NCBI RefSeq assembly: GCF_947179165.1 | Contig: NC_077244.1 | Span: 69,858,144 to 69,922,143 of the forward strand | Direction: 5' to 3' | Length of the DNA: 64,000 nucleotides | DNA from: Solanum dulcamara | Lineage: Eukaryota; Streptophyta; Magnoliopsida; Solanales; Solanaceae | Shown here: piece by piece, positions 33,120-46,329 of the stretch | How positions within the stretch are numbered: position 1 is the stretch's first letter | Layout: every line of letters begins with the position of its first letter | The notes under the pieces: model-generated | What the model was told of the DNA's origin: nothing | Seen by the model: only the letters and a program-made list of their open reading frames with translations | Database searches by the model: none | Made by a program: the position numbers and the translations under genes

Positions 33120-33627
33120 TGTTAGAAAAAGAATGATAATAGTACAAGAAATCCAAAGTAAAACTTGCTTGGCTTAGAGACACGTTAATACATTTTTTGA
33201 AAATAGTTGGAGTCTCTCCCATAAACTAACGGAAGAATAAATGACAATTCTATCTTCGGGATTCAACTAAGCCACAAAACAAATAACATTTAAGAATGTT
33301 GCTCTTTTATTCTTGAATTGATGATTTCACCTTTTGATCGATGTCTCTCAAATATTTTTCACGAAAAAGTATATTTTTTGAATGCTTATCTTTTCAAATA
33401 AAGGAAACTCTATATAGGACAAAAGTTCTGAAAGAGAAAACTTTTAATTAAATTATATTTATTATAGGTTCATGATTTGAAAAAGAAAACATGTATCTTC
33501 CAAAAGATCTATAACGTAAAATTAAACCACGATGATTGTTACAATTCACATTCATGTATTTTGTATATTTTCAAAACTTTTACCGGATGAATTTGTTTCA
33601 AAATTAATTGAAACACTAGCTCTTACA
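33120..33627 (-). repeat. 3' LTR of the 33120-39093 element
   Basis: 508 bp, TGTTAGAAAA at the left and TAGCTCTTACA at the right (plus strand). By eye it differs from the partner LTR about once every 8-10 bp in the first 145 bp, which argues for an old insertion. Confidence 0.9.
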
Positions 33628-34357
33628 ATCCCCCACTTGTTTCAAAAACATTTTTATCTTTGAAAAAATCAAAACATATTTTGAGACATTAATCTAGCAT
33701 TATGCATTAATAATGGTGTCTTTTGGACTTGAACCATTAGCTAAGAAAGACTTTCTAAATCATTGACTACTTAGTGAACGAATCTTGAACTAAGTGGTTC
33801 ATTGAATGAAGTAGAAAGATACTCCATGCATATCACTATGTTCTGGTGAAAATCGAAATCCTTTGACAGCTTACGACCATGTGTACTGAATCCTTTTAGC
33901 TAAGTGCTTTAAGATTTTTCTGTTAAAATCTTAATGAAGCGGCCTCCACTTCGCACTTAATGCGGTGAATTCATCAAGAGTAACTTTGCATAGTCCGATC
34001 AAATAGTCTATGAATTTCATTAAGAGAAATTAATTTCATCCTCCTTTACAGCAAAGTATCAGTAAATTTATCAAGAGTATTCCTACACACTCTAATCAAA
34101 ACCGATTTATAGACTTATTAAGAGAATATAATCTCATCCTTCTCTTTAGTAGGAATATTGGTAAATCTATCAAGAGTTTTATGACTAACTCCAACTGAGA
34201 TCGGTCTTATAGATTTATTATGAGAAAAGAATCTCAATCATGCACATCTATTTACTCTTTTTAAAAAATAAATTTTTTATTGATGTGCTTCACAATTATA
34301 ACTTATTTTTTCCTTTGAATCCAAGATTACATCATTTAGGGTTATCATAAAGTACAA

Positions 34358-37300
34358 TTAATTTATAGCAGGCTTTATTTCCATTCCATTACAAGTTTCC
34401 ACAACTAACTCTTTGCATAACCTTTTAGACAAAGGATCTGCTAAATTAAATCTGGACTTAACATATTGAAGCGATATTATGCCATCCTCCAATAATCTTC
34501 TCACATGATTGTGTTTGAGACGAACTTGTCTTGACTTGCCATTGTAACAATTATTTGAAGCCCGAAATATAGCAGCTTGATTATCACAATAGATAGTCAA
34601 AGATGGTACTGGCTTACTCTACAAAGGAATGTCTATTAGCATACTTCACAACTAATCAACTTCTTCTCCAGCGGAAGACATAACTATAAATTCTGACTCC
34701 ATGGTTGAATGATTAATACATGTTTGCTTCTTTGATTTCAAAGAGATTGCTGCTTCAGCCAAACTAAAAATCCAAATAGTAATAGATTTAGAATCATTTG
34801 GATCAAAATTCAAAGTAGCATCATTATAGCCTTCAAGAACTACATTAATCGTACCCTTCAGATATCTTAAAACGCGAATTAAGGCATTCCAATGTTCAAC
34901 TCCAGGATTACTAGTAAACTTGCTAAAAGTTCTTACTGTGTAATCAATATCTGGTCTGATACAATGCATGGCATACATAAGACTCTAAACAATCTAAGAA
35001 TATGTCAGTTGATCAAAAACATCACTAAAATTTTACATTAATTTGATGCTAGGATCAAATGGTGTAGGAGCAGGTTTGTCGTTAAAGTGACCAAACCTCT
35101 TTAAAATTTTCTTAATATAACTTGATTGAGTAAGAGTCAAACCATTAGATGATCTTTTGATTTTAATATCCAAAATCAAATCAGCTTTTTCAAGATCTTT
35201 CATTTCAAATTGAGAAGTTAGAAAAGATTTTGTTTCTCTGACTTTTTCAATATCTATTCCAAAGATCAACATATCATCTACATAAAGACATATTATAACA
35301 CTAAAATTTTCTTGAAATTTATTAAATATGCAGATATCATCTCCATTGATTAAGTACCCATTAGAAAGTATAACATTTCTAAATTTCTCATGACATTGCT
35401 TCCGAGCTTGTTTTAATCCATAGAGAGATTTAAGAAACTTACAAACCTTATGTTTTTGACTAGTAATGACAAAATCTTCTGATAGTTTCATGTAAAATTT
35501 CTCATCTAGATCTCCATTCAAAAATGCAATCTTCACATCAATTTGATGAATTACAAAATCATGAATTGCTGCTAAATCAATCAAGAGACGAATAGAGGTC
35601 ATCCGAGCAACAGGTACAAAAGTATCAAAATAATCAACATTTTTCATCTGAGTAAACGCTTTAGCTATCAAGCGAGCTTCGTACTTATCTAACGTACCAT
35701 CTGATTTTATTTTCTTCCTAGAAATCCCCCTGCAACCAATTGATTTACATCCCGAAGGAATATCTGATAAAATTCAAGTATAATTTGACAAAATAGAATG
35801 TATTTCATCATCAATAGCTTCACACCAGAAATGAGCATCATCTGAAGACATTGCTTCAGCATAACTTTCAGAATCTTTTTCAATTAAATAAGCTTGAAAA
35901 TCAGGTCCAAAGTTTCTTGATTTAGCAGATCCTGAACTACGCCTTGGTTAGCTTTCTTCCAAAGGCTCAACTATTTTCCTTTTAAGAGGAGATATAGAAG
36001 AACTTACATCTTCTTTCAAAAAAAAATTTTCTTAGAAAATATATGCTCAAAAAATTAGCATGTAATGATTCAATAATTGTGTGAGGGCTTGGGGTTTCAA
36101 GATTTAAGAATCTGTAAGCTTTACTGGTTTGTGAATAACCAATAAGCACACAATCTATTCCTCTGTAACCAATTTTAGGCATATGTTGTTTGATAATCTA
36201 ACATGAGCCAAACAACCCCAAACTTTAAAGTAAATTATATTTGGCTTTTGATTCTTTCAAAGTTCATAAGGAGATGCAATATGTTTCTTGGAAGGAATTC
36301 GATTCAAAATATGACAGGCTGAAAATAAGGATTTAGTCCATAAATTTTCAGTCATACCAGATTCATAAAGCATAGTGTTAACCATTTCTATAAAAGTTCT
36401 ATTTTTTCTTTCTGCTACACCATTGTCAATTGTTTTTCAATGCCTTCTTTTTCACAAAGTTCAATAAAATCTGATTTTAAATACTCTTCACCTCTATCAG
36501 ATCTAATTGATTTAATCTTCGAACTCAATTTATTTTCAACTTCTGCTTTATATGTTTTGAAAGTCTCAAATGCCTCATCTTTTATTTTTGATGAAAAGAC
36601 ATATGTATACCTTGAGTAATCGTCAATGAAAGTGATAAAATATTTCTTTTCATGATGTGACAAATAATTCATCTCACAAATATCAGTGTGGATCAATTTT
36701 AAAAGTGTGGATATCCTTTCAACTGTCTTAAAAGGCTTCTTTGTTATTTTGCATTACTAGAAATAAGACACTTAGTAGTATGACCCCTTCCACAAACTTT
36801 ATTAATCTATTATTCACCATAAGTTGAATAGATCTAAAATTTACATGACCAAGATATTCATGCCATAAATCTAGAGACTTCACAATATAAGCAGAAATAT
36901 TTTCATTTTCAATATTGAGTTTAAACATTCCATTTGTAGCATAATCTTTTCCAGCAAACATACCTTTTTTAGACAAAATAAATTTATCTGTCTCAAAAAC
37001 CATTTCAAAACAATGCTTCGAAAGAAGCGTATCTGACATCAAATTTTTTCGAATATCAGGAACATGCAATACGTCCATCAATGTGACCATCTTTTCGGAG
37101 TGAACTTCAGTTCAACACTTACTATTCCCACAACTTTAGCAAAGGACGAGTTTTTCATATGCAATATTTTATCACCCCCCCCCACTAATTCATATGTCAT
37201 GAAAGTATTTCGATCACCTGATACATGACGAGTTGCGCCAGTGTCTATCCACCATTCCGCTTGATCTCCTGCTACAAATATTTCTATAACCATTGACACA

Positions 37301-38109
37301 AGGTCATTTTTTCCATTATTATTTAATTTTTCTTTCTTTCTTTCAGCTTTAAGAATTTTACAATCACGTGCATAATGATCAATTTTGTGGCAATGATAAC
37401 TTCTCGGTAGATTTGTCTTCAACAACATGAGCTTTCATGATGGGTTCCTTCAAATTTTTATTGTCACGATATCATGTCTTTTGTTCAATTTGCAAGTGGT
37501 GCAACAATTGTTCAAGAGTCAAATCTTTCTTCTTGTGTAAGAGTTTGCTTCTGTACTCTTTTGAAGACGGAGGAAGTTTTGAGACAATAGCACCAACATG
37601 AAAGTTTCATCAAAAGCACTTTCAGATATAGCAATTTTGTTAGCTATAAGTTGAAATTCTTGTACTTGTTCAGTAATTGACTTGTCATCAACCATTTTGA
37701 ATTTCATATATTTGAAACAAGAAATTTCTTTGAACTTGCTTCTTCTGCCAAATAAATACCTTGAAATGTATCCCAAATCTCCTTAGCAAATTTACACTTC
37801 ATATAATATTGATCATAATATTTATTGGACATTCCTCCAAGAATAATTCTTGCATAAATAATCATCATCTTGCCACTTGCCAATTTTTTCTTTAATCAAA
37901 GTAGTCTCGTCAGTTGCTACCTCAGAGCCGAAAGCGTTAGGATAAGGTTTCTCAAGAACATATGTCAACTTCAATCGTCTTAAAAAGAATTCCATCTTTT
38001 CACGCCATCTAGGAAAGTCTTTGCCATCAAATATTTCAAAATTAGAATTAGGCAAAGATGAAACACTATTGGATATTGATGTGGATGCCATAGAGACAAA
38101 TATCTTCAA
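34358..38109 (-). pseudogene. copia gag-pol remnant
   Basis: Decayed frames: gag 38091-37519 (FEIFDGKDFPRWREKMEFFL); zinc knuckle about 37390 (HCHKIDHYARDC, with Ser in place of the first Cys of the CCHC motif); protease WWIDTGATRHVSG; integrase 36696-36415 (HTDICEMN, ITFIDDYSRYTYVF, SIRSDRGEEYL); RT 35671-35033 (IHQIDVKIAFLNGDLDE, SLYGLKQA, LYVDDMLIFG); RNase H 34978-34358 (RPDIDYTVRTFSKF, STMESEFI, CDNQAAI). Multiple frameshifts and stops separate them. Confidence 0.92.
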
Positions 38110-38111
38110 AT

Positions 38112-39093
38112 TGTTAGAAAAGAATGATAAAAGTACAAGAAATCCAAAGTAAAACTTGCTTGGTTTAGAGGCATGTTAATACGTTTCTTGAAGATACTTG
38201 AAGTCTCTCCCACGAGAAAATGGAAGAATACGTGACAACTCTATCTTCGGAATTCAACTAAGCCATAAAACAAGTAGCATTCAAGAATGTTGCTCTTCTA
38301 TTCTTGAATCGGTGATTTCACCTTTTGATCAATGTCTCTCAAATGTTTTTTAAGGAAAAATATATTTTTTGAGTGCTTATCTTTTCAAACAAAAGAAACT
38401 CTATTTATAGGACAAAAATTTTGAAAGAGAAAACTTCTAATTAAATTATATTTATTATAGGTTCATGAATTGAAAAAGAAAACATGTATCTTCCAAAAAA
38501 TCTATAACGTGTTAAGAACAAATAATAATGTGTCATGCGAAAGCTAGCAAAGCAAACCTTGAATGACCATGAGTAAGAAGACAAACGAGAAATATACCAT
38601 AAGAGACACAAACATTTAACGTGGTTCGGTCAACTGACCTACGTCCACAAGAGGAGATGAGCAATCTACTATAAATATGAGAGTATAAATAATCGAGAGA
38701 AATAACCTCACACAATTCACTCGGAATAAAAAGAGGTTCACACAAGTGTTAACGTAACACTTGTGTCTCACCGTTTCTCCCTCTACACAAAACTCTCAAA
38801 GCCCTTTAGGACTACATTGTGAATGCTTCTAAGTTAGAAGGAATAAGCCTCTATTTATAGAGTCATTAACCTTTTCCTATAAGAAAAAGGACTAGCCAAA
38901 TATGGAGACATTGTGTTTTCCTTTTAGGAAAAGGAAAACCTAATTATACTAGGAAAGTTAGGGCAAACACCTAACATAACGTAAAATTAAAACAAAGATG
39001 AATGGTACAATTCATATTCATGTATTTTGTATATTTTCAAAACTTTTATCAGATGAATTTGTTTCAAAATTAATTGAAACGCTAGCTCTGCCA
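38112..39093 (-). repeat. 5' LTR of the 33120-39093 element, interrupted
   Basis: Matches the 3' LTR from TGTTAGAAAA (38112) to TAGCTCTGCCA (39093), but is split at 38510-38976 by another LTR. Without the insert and its duplicated TAACG it is about 510 bp. Confidence 0.9.
38510..38976 (-). mobile_element. solo LTR nested in the copia 5' LTR
   Basis: A 467-bp insert starting TGTTAAGAAC and ending CACCTAACA, flanked by TAACG at 38505-38509 and 38977-38981. The uninterrupted site is visible in the partner LTR (CTATAACGTAAAATT near 33510). It has TG..CA ends, contains AACGTGGTTCGGTCAACTGA, common in plant copia LTRs, and a TATA-like CTATAAATAG on the minus strand (about 38855). No internal domain, so a solo LTR. 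Confidence 0.92.
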
Positions 39094-41411
39094 ATAATTA
39101 ATAAAACCAATTATATATTAACCCAAACCCGTCCTACCCCAAAGTCCCAAACCCGCTCCACCCATCCAAATCATTTTCCATACCTAAAATTATCGGTAAT
39201 TTTTTTAAAAAAATTGTATGTTCTATGTACAATTTTTTACGATTCCCCAACTACCATTCTTATATATAGATTATTAAAAAAGAAAAAGAAAAATCCTTAT
39301 ATATAGATTCAAAATAGTCTCAAATCTATAACAGAAAAGTTAAATTTATTTAGACAATGATTTCCTAAATCATTTAGGATTATAACTTTCTAAATATACA
39401 AAGAAAAAGTTGAAGACATAGTTAACTTTTTTAATTAAAAAAAATAATATATTTTAAATAATTAACTTATTTAGTTAAGAACATGCACAAAAATTTTATC
39501 AAAATTTACACTAAAATGATTTAATATATTATTATATATTATTTAAATACTTAATTAAAATTATATATAATTTAAATGTTTAAATAAAATTGGCACGCTA
39601 GTTTACTAAGCTTGAGAGAAAAGTGAGAACGGTTCTTCACGATCTTATTTGGCCATTGGTTTTGTATGATGTGGAATAGTGGAATCATTATATACCTACT
39701 CTTTTCATTGTACTACTCCTATTTCGTTTTTGACTTCTATCTTTCTTATATTTAAAAAATACCCAAACTTTTATATTTAATAAGCTCTTAAAGTCAATAT
39801 TCTCTTTTTATTTCTTAATAAACAAAAATCTCTAACAGAAATGAAATGATTTATTTAAAATTATGAGATTCAATGAATAGTTTGAATATTATATGCATTT
39901 TAACTTTACAATTACAAAATATAAAGTTTTTTTTATATTAATATATTTTTGGCCAATTAAATTAAGACGCTAAATTTAAAGGGACGGAGTAATTTTCTTT
40001 TAAAATTTCTCATTTGTTAGATTACAACAATAGCATATTAAGTGTAATCTCGTAAATGAAGTGTACACAGTCATATTAATGTCTTATGAAGATAAAAAGA
40101 TTATTTCTGATAAACTATTATTAAACTATGAAGATTTACCTTGCTTATGCTTTTATCTAGATATAAATAGAGATTTTATGCGAAAATATACAGAGAAAAT
40201 ATCTACTCTTGGTTCTCAATTTAGCTCCATACAATTAGTTGGCGGATAGAAGTTTGTCTATTAGTTATTAATTCCCTTCTTTCAACTTCTAGTTAATCGA
40301 TTGGGGATTGAATCCTCATTAACAATGTGAAAATTTATATAGTCAATCAATCTCAAATTCTTGAATAAAATTACTGATAGAATATACACTCTAACTTGCC
40401 TAAATAAGGTTTTTGTATGATTATATCCTGAACTTTTAATTGGGGCTTATATTTAATTTTAAATAAATAATTTTTATATAATTACCAAGATATTAATTTT
40501 TTCCAAATAATGTTATTTAACGAAATAAATATTTACATAATCAAGAAATCATATTAAACTAATATTGCATATAATTACGGGTGATTAATGAAAAACACTT
40601 CTAAATTTTTGTAATCTTTAATTTCGTGGATCATGGGGTTTCGTAGCTGTTAATAGATATAACAATAGAGAAGGAAGGCACTGCGAAATTACCATGTAAT
40701 TATTAACTCTTTTTTATATTTTTCTAACATACTACGTAAAAGCTATCATCCATCTTGAGAAAACTGTTCTGTACTAATTTGGAAACTACCACGTAATAAT
40801 TAGATAGGTCGCCCTCGTAATTACATAATGTAGAATTAGTAAATAACTTGTAATTATTGTAATTCTCAATGTGACATTTTTGATCGCACAAGTATAATTA
40901 CATAGTTTAATTAACTTTTTCTTACCAAACTGGAAATTTGATATTCTTTTATTTTGAATAAAAATATTTATTAATAATACTTTTTTTTCCAGATAAACAT
41001 ATAAATTAATTTTAGTATGTGACAAATATACATATATACGAGATTACGGGTATATAACTAATAAATACTGTATGAAAAATGCAAAAAGCAATAAATTGAG
41101 AAGCCAAATCATTGTGAGGGACTGGCCTACACATTTAATTTCCTCGAAGATTTTCTTTTCTTGTTCCTTCTTTCATTTATTTAGGACTAATTTATTAACA
41201 TGGCACACTTTTCGTACAATGTGTGAAGTAAAGAAATTTAGAAAAAAGGATTAAAAAAAAAAAACTGATAAGTCAAATATCATAGAAACATGTTATACAA
41301 AGACACATCATTTCACTCGCACACATATATATTAATATATATACAAGCTTACTATCACATAACGCCAGAATTTTTAGTTAATTGATATTTAAATAAAAGA
41401 TATATATAGAA
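39094..41411. other. AT-rich intergenic region
   Basis: 39711-39990 has Stowaway-like ends (ACTACTCCTATTTCG at the left, GGGACGGAGTA at the right) and may be a decayed MITE. No gene is recognised elsewhere in the stretch. Confidence 0.45.
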
Positions 41412-41690
41412 TTAATAATGAACGACGATAGTTAGGAGGAGAAGAGAGACGATCGAGGCAAATATGAAGAAGGGGTGTTTGTTGAGAGATTGGGCAGAAC
41501 TATTATTTGGACGAGCTCGACGATGAATTACTACTCCTTTAATCTGCTGTTGTTTTTGGGCAGTGCCATTGCTAATTTTATTTGTTGCTGCTGCATCATG
41601 AGAAATTTTAGAAGCAGCACATGTTAAGGCTAATACTGCACATAACAAAACCATGATGACAAAAAGAGGACCAAAACCCAACTTCTTCAT
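41412..41690 (-). CDS. unrecognised small secreted / possibly GPI-anchored protein
   Basis: A single-exon frame of 92 aa starting at the ATG at 41690. Residues 1-27 form a strong signal peptide (basic start, then FVIMVLLCAVLALTCAAS). The mature part is short, polar and basic (KGVVIHRRARPNNSS), and the last 20 or so residues are strongly hydrophobic (FFIFASIVSLLLLTIVV), as in a GPI-attachment signal or a type I membrane anchor, with small residues just before (NNSSAQS). A TA-repeat TATA-like region lies near 41800. I do not recognise the family. It could be a precursor of a signalling peptide or an arabinogalactan-like peptide, but it is not proline-rich. It looks real from its architecture; function is unknown. 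Confidence 0.6.
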   Translation of the reverse strand: MKKLGFGPLFVIMVLLCAVLALTCAASKISHDAAATNKISNGTAQKQQQIKGVVIHRRARPNNSSAQSLNKHPFFIFASIVSLLLLTIVVHY

Positions 41691-41997
41691 TTTCTTACAA
41701 CTTACTTGAAGCTAAATAGTTTTGTTGAAAAGGATGGAGAATTATGGGGATATTGCTTTGTAAATATAAAGATTGTGACTACTCTTGGTGATCAATATAT
41801 ATATATATATAGGGATCAGAATTAATGTACATGTTATTTACTTGTTTTCTTTTCTTCTTTCTTACTCTCCCCATTCACTTTTTTGTTAGGGCATATATGC
41901 GCCGATCACTTTTGGGATTTTACTATATATGTTATTATTATATATGCCCAAACCTCAAAAATGGAACTGAAAAGGCATGATTTGATTGATATTACTA

Positions 41998-42235
41998 CTC
42001 CTATCTGTTTCAATTTGTGTCTTAATATTATTTTTAATTTGTCTAAAAGAGAATACAATTTTTTATATTTAGTAATTTTTTAATTCCATTGTCTTACCTG
42101 ACATGTTTAATATTTTGGTATATTATATATATATTTTTAATTTAAGACCAACTAATTTTAAAAAAATATTTTATTATTTTATTTTCTTAAACTCTGACCC
42201 ATTCAAATAAGATACATATGATAAAATGGAGGAAG
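41998..42235. mobile_element. Stowaway-like MITE, degenerate
   Basis: The left end CTCCTATCTGTTTCAATTTG and the right end GATAAAATGGAGGAAG are flanked by TA on both sides (41996-41997, 42236-42237). The inverted repeats are imperfect. Confidence 0.6.
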
Positions 42236-42849
42236 TATGTTTTATTTAGACTATTAGTTTTATCCTACAAATATAATATTAATGTTATAACATGTTATTC
42301 ACCACATCTTTTAGATAATATAGACAATTACATGTAATCTACTTTTTTTTTAATAGCATGTATGTTAAACTCGATAATTTATAAGGACCTATCGTTAATG
42401 TGGTTCATGGGGGAGTTTCATGGTTACGCAATTTTGCGTTTCCAATATTTGCGTAAAAAGGTGATTTTTTTTTTTTTTTTTTTTTTTTACACCTAGCTTC
42501 TTTTTCATCGTTATTTTAATGAAATATATCTTGATTCTAACTCAACCTAAAAGCTAGTTCAAAACATGAAATTATTTTTTTAAAACAAACTAATTAACCA
42601 CAACAAGATAAGATCTTGTTGCTTGTCGGTGCTTAATTCTACTTGTTTCTAGGGATAAAAAGGGAATATTTTCGACGTTGCTTCTTCGGAGATCTTTGAA
42701 TGAGAGCTTTTAACAGATACTTTTGGAGTTGGATGAGACATAAAAGGGCAAAATCCAGATATTATTGGAACCTAATTCTTTAATTGTGATATGACCACAA
42801 TTTAAGGGAATATGATTCTTTCCTTTTCAGCCAACTTTCTGATAGTTGT

Positions 42850-43445
42850 AAGCCGGGGTAGGTTGGTTCGGATTTTTTACAAATCAAATTAAATTATTTG
42901 TGTTGGGTTATTAAATCTATAAACCAAATCAAACCAATAAAAGTCGAGTTTTTTGATATTAATTTTTCTTGGGTTTTTTGGATTTCTCGGGTTTTTCATA
43001 GTATCTAATAAAAAGTACAGAGCGGTGCTTTTTAAAAGGAATTCTAGTACAAAATATCAACATATAAGATGGAGGCAGAACGCTGTTTGAAGTTTTAACT
43101 TTATAATATAACTTTATAAGATGGACTTTTTTTTGTATATTATTTAGACGGGTTTCTCAAGTCCACATCTAAATGTAAGAAAAAAAACAAAAATTATAAA
43201 AAAAATTTTAAAAATATTTATAAATTACATTTTAATAAATATTTTTATGTATAACATAATTTAAAAGTAGTATATCTATAATTGGATCGGTTTGGGTTCG
43301 GTTTGACTTTTTTTAGTTAAAACCAAACCAACCCTATAATGGTCGGGTTTTTTTTCCAAACACCAAATCAAGTCAAACCAAACCACTAATTGGGTTTTTT
43401 TTTCGATTTAGTTCGATTTATCGATTTGCCCTGTACAACCCTAGT
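42850..43445. repeat. AACCAAACC-rich dispersed element
   Basis: The left part (GGTTGGTTCGGATTTTT, AAACCAAATCAAACCAATA) and the right part (GGTTTGGGTTCGGTTTGACT, CAAACCAAACCAC, ATCGATTTGCCCTGTACAACC) share inverted GGTTTGG/CCAAACC blocks, as in a common Solanaceae non-autonomous element. A similar worn piece lies at about 57900-58080. Confidence 0.5.
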
Positions 43446-46329
43446 CGCAAGCATGCAGAGCGTAACATCCATCTTTGATTTTGGCAATGCAACTTTTGGA
43501 AAAATATTCTTACTTCGAGGAAAGGGAAAATGATGACTTTTAAGGTTACTACTTGTTCAACTTCTAATTAAATTTGAACAGTGGGTCAAAATTAATAAAC
43601 TAAGGTTAATTGGTGATGAGGCAATATAGAATTATCACCAATAACCTTTTATGTGACTTGATTTATTATGTAATTTTTTTTATACATAGATGTTAAACTC
43701 TTTATGTTATACATCCAAAATGAATTACATTGTAAAAAAGAAGAAGAAAGACCCGTTTCTTAAGGATACGTAAACCGAAAATGGATTCATGAAAAAAAAA
43801 AAATGGAGTTGAGGTTACCAAATTCTAAGGCGTCGGTATCAATTTATGCCCAATTGCTCCACATATAGTCCGCCGAGCCACATTTTCTAAACAAACCGGA
43901 GTCAATTGAAATGATCTTGTAAAACATGGCCAGGACAAGACAAATTCTCTCTTTAGTTCTTCCTCAATTTGGACAGACCTGGAAAATGGAAATAAGTACA
44001 TTTCAGCGAAGTTGTCTAATTTGATTAGGATAATTAAGTATTGAAGAAGTGCCTCCAATTTGGCTGGAAATGCCGCCAAAAGATTGTAATGGAGTGATAA
44101 ATAAGGTCACGAGTTTGAACTCTGAGTATAGAATCACCTTTGATAAGGAGCGTTTTACCCCATAGTGGGACATTCCAGAGCAAACAATAGTCATACGCCC
44201 TATCTCTTAGATTCTTTTGATACCTTGGCATATTTGAGGCTCATATTCACTGATTGATCGATATTGATCAATGAAAGGTAAATGATCATGCTAACTCTGT
44301 TTCACCAGAAAACTCAATCTTGGTAGTGCATTATGTGAGTAAAACTTCCACATGATTAATCTCTCTTGAACCAAGCCAAGTACATAAAGTAACAAGAACA
44401 CACGCTGGCATGAAGTATTTAAGAAAATGCATGCATATATGGGAGAAACTACACTCCGGAATATGAAGTAGATCGATGCAATACCTGTAGTTCCTTCTCA
44501 CTATGAATATATAATACTCTCTAGTTACGTGGCGCCTCATCAGCAGCAGCAGCACCATCAACATTGGATTCAGTCATTCATCAGGCTTGCAATTCACTTC
44601 CGCCTCAGCAACAATTGTGAATTAGCTGATTTTTCTCCATTATCCCTAATCTTTATATCATTTAAGTTTCTGTTAAATGGGTTATAAAGCATAAAGTAAG
44701 GAGACTATGATCATTTATCACCCCTTCCTAAAGAAGAACAGGGCGGACAAGGATTCCTCTTGCTTTTCAACATCCAGACAAGCACTATCTAAGTAAAGAA
44801 TTAAGAGTTGCAGTTTAAAAATAACTACTTCATTAGGGGTTGCACAAGTAATTTTGTCTTACGACACCAGGAAACTAACTGAAATGCAAATTTAGAGGCA
44901 AATAAGGAGAAGTGAGTTTAGCAGAACTTGAAATGACAGAAAATATCAGGGGTTGATCTTGGCAAGATCTTTTAGTTCTTCACAACTGAAAGGAGCACAA
45001 GGTTTAAATAGTTTTCCTGCTCACTCACTTCATTTGAATTTCTCTTATTCTAATCGAATATTTCAGGGATAGCTTATAGAATTCTTCTGCACTTTCAAGT
45101 TTCAACAAGATAAAACTAATATGATTAAATCACGAGCTTGGCATGTGAGTGTCATCCAGAGAATAGTATACTAGTGCGACATATTAACACTATTGGTAAT
45201 AATGTTCATTTAAGATGAAAAGATTCACTGTTATTGCAACATGTTCAAAGATGACATGATGCAAATGGAGAAATCTCAAGTCACTAAATTAAACTAAAAT
45301 GACTTCCTATCCTTCACTGTATAGGCTGCTTAATCATAGCGACACAGGTGGCTACTAAAGTTTCCTACTTCTTTGTACCTATCCTTTCATACAAGTAAAT
45401 CTAAAGCATCAAAGTATTTTATTACTGACCTCAAATAGATAGGCAAATACATAAAGCGTGATAAAGGAGTGAAGGGATAGGTGTCCTCAGTCCCGGAAAG
45501 TAGGGCTAGTAAAAGAACCTTCACACTGCACATAATTTGGGATATAATTCAAGAAATTTCAGATAAGCACAGCATTTGGCTTCCAGTCAGAAAAATATTT
45601 TCAAAAGCTGGTTATGGAAATCTTCATAAATTTATCAGGCAGTTCATGAATTTCAAGATAAACAGACAGTGATGAATTGAAAACACTACATTTATCAAGA
45701 TTTTCTACTAGAAACACGGTGCATTGAGACAATGGTCATCAGATTCCTGATTATCCAGCTAGCTTGCTACAACAGCATGAGAATTAAGCGCTTAATATAA
45801 CAGCTACAATAACAAAGAGAAAAACATGCTTTGAGCTAGTATCTAATGTTTAGATCCAAGCGCATACTCCAGATAATGTAAAGTGCTTATTTTGCCGACC
45901 AATAATTGTCTGATAGAAGGAAGCTGATCTAACATATACACATTCATTATGCAAATGAAATCCAAAAATGAAATGGTAAGTCTAAGAAGAAACAAGGATG
46001 AACAAACAAAAATTTAGTGCATTTAGGACTTGGAAAAAGAAAAGTTAAAAGGTAGAGCAAAATGGCAGCCATAAGGATAACGGAATTAAAAACTTATCAT
46101 TAAATTCAGACAATATGAGTTGAATCAAATCTACAGAGAGTGTAGCCTATAAGGAATAAATGAATCATATCTCCGTCCTACCACCTAGTGCTAGGACACC
46201 AGCAGGAAGTGTAAATTTTAATGGACATTTCGGCGAATTATTTTATGGATTCTGTGAAGATACTTCCATTGATGTATCAATCATACTATTAAAACCAGTA
46301 TTAATGCTAGAGCTCCTAATGCTCATCCT
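43446..46329. other. intergenic, kinase 3' flank
   Basis: Apart from a SINE fragment at about 44085-44215 no element or gene is recognised. A short CAGCAGCAG tract lies at 44540. The bases left of 46330 are the kinase 3' flank. Confidence 0.45.
44085..44215 (+). mobile_element. SINE fragment
   Basis: Contains a B-box-like CGAGTTTGAACTC, then CTGAGTATAGAATCACCTTT and GGAGCGTTTTACCCCATAGT, which I recall from a Solanaceae SINE family. No intact A box or target duplication was found. Confidence 0.45.

Larger units (their letters stand above)
33120..39093 (-). mobile_element. Ty1/copia retrotransposon (Tnt1-like), two LTRs, 5-bp TSD
   Basis: Flanked by a perfect ATAAT duplication (33115-33119 and 39094-39098). 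On the minus strand the order is 5' LTR (39093-38112), gag from about 38091, zinc knuckle and protease (about 37390-37230), integrase (36696-36415 and beyond), RT (35671-35033) and RNase H (34978-34358), then a polypurine tract (complement of ATCCCCCAC at 33628) and the 3' LTR (33627-33120). All frames are interrupted, so it is inactive. RT keeps YVDDM; protease keeps DTGA. The 5' LTR carries a nested solo LTR. Only about 20 nt separate the LTR from the gag ATG. Confidence 0.95.

Noticed and set aside
44540..44630. CAGCAGCAG tract with possible Gln/Ala-rich coding
   Set aside because: Short open frames in all phases, no splice sites or recognisable domain.
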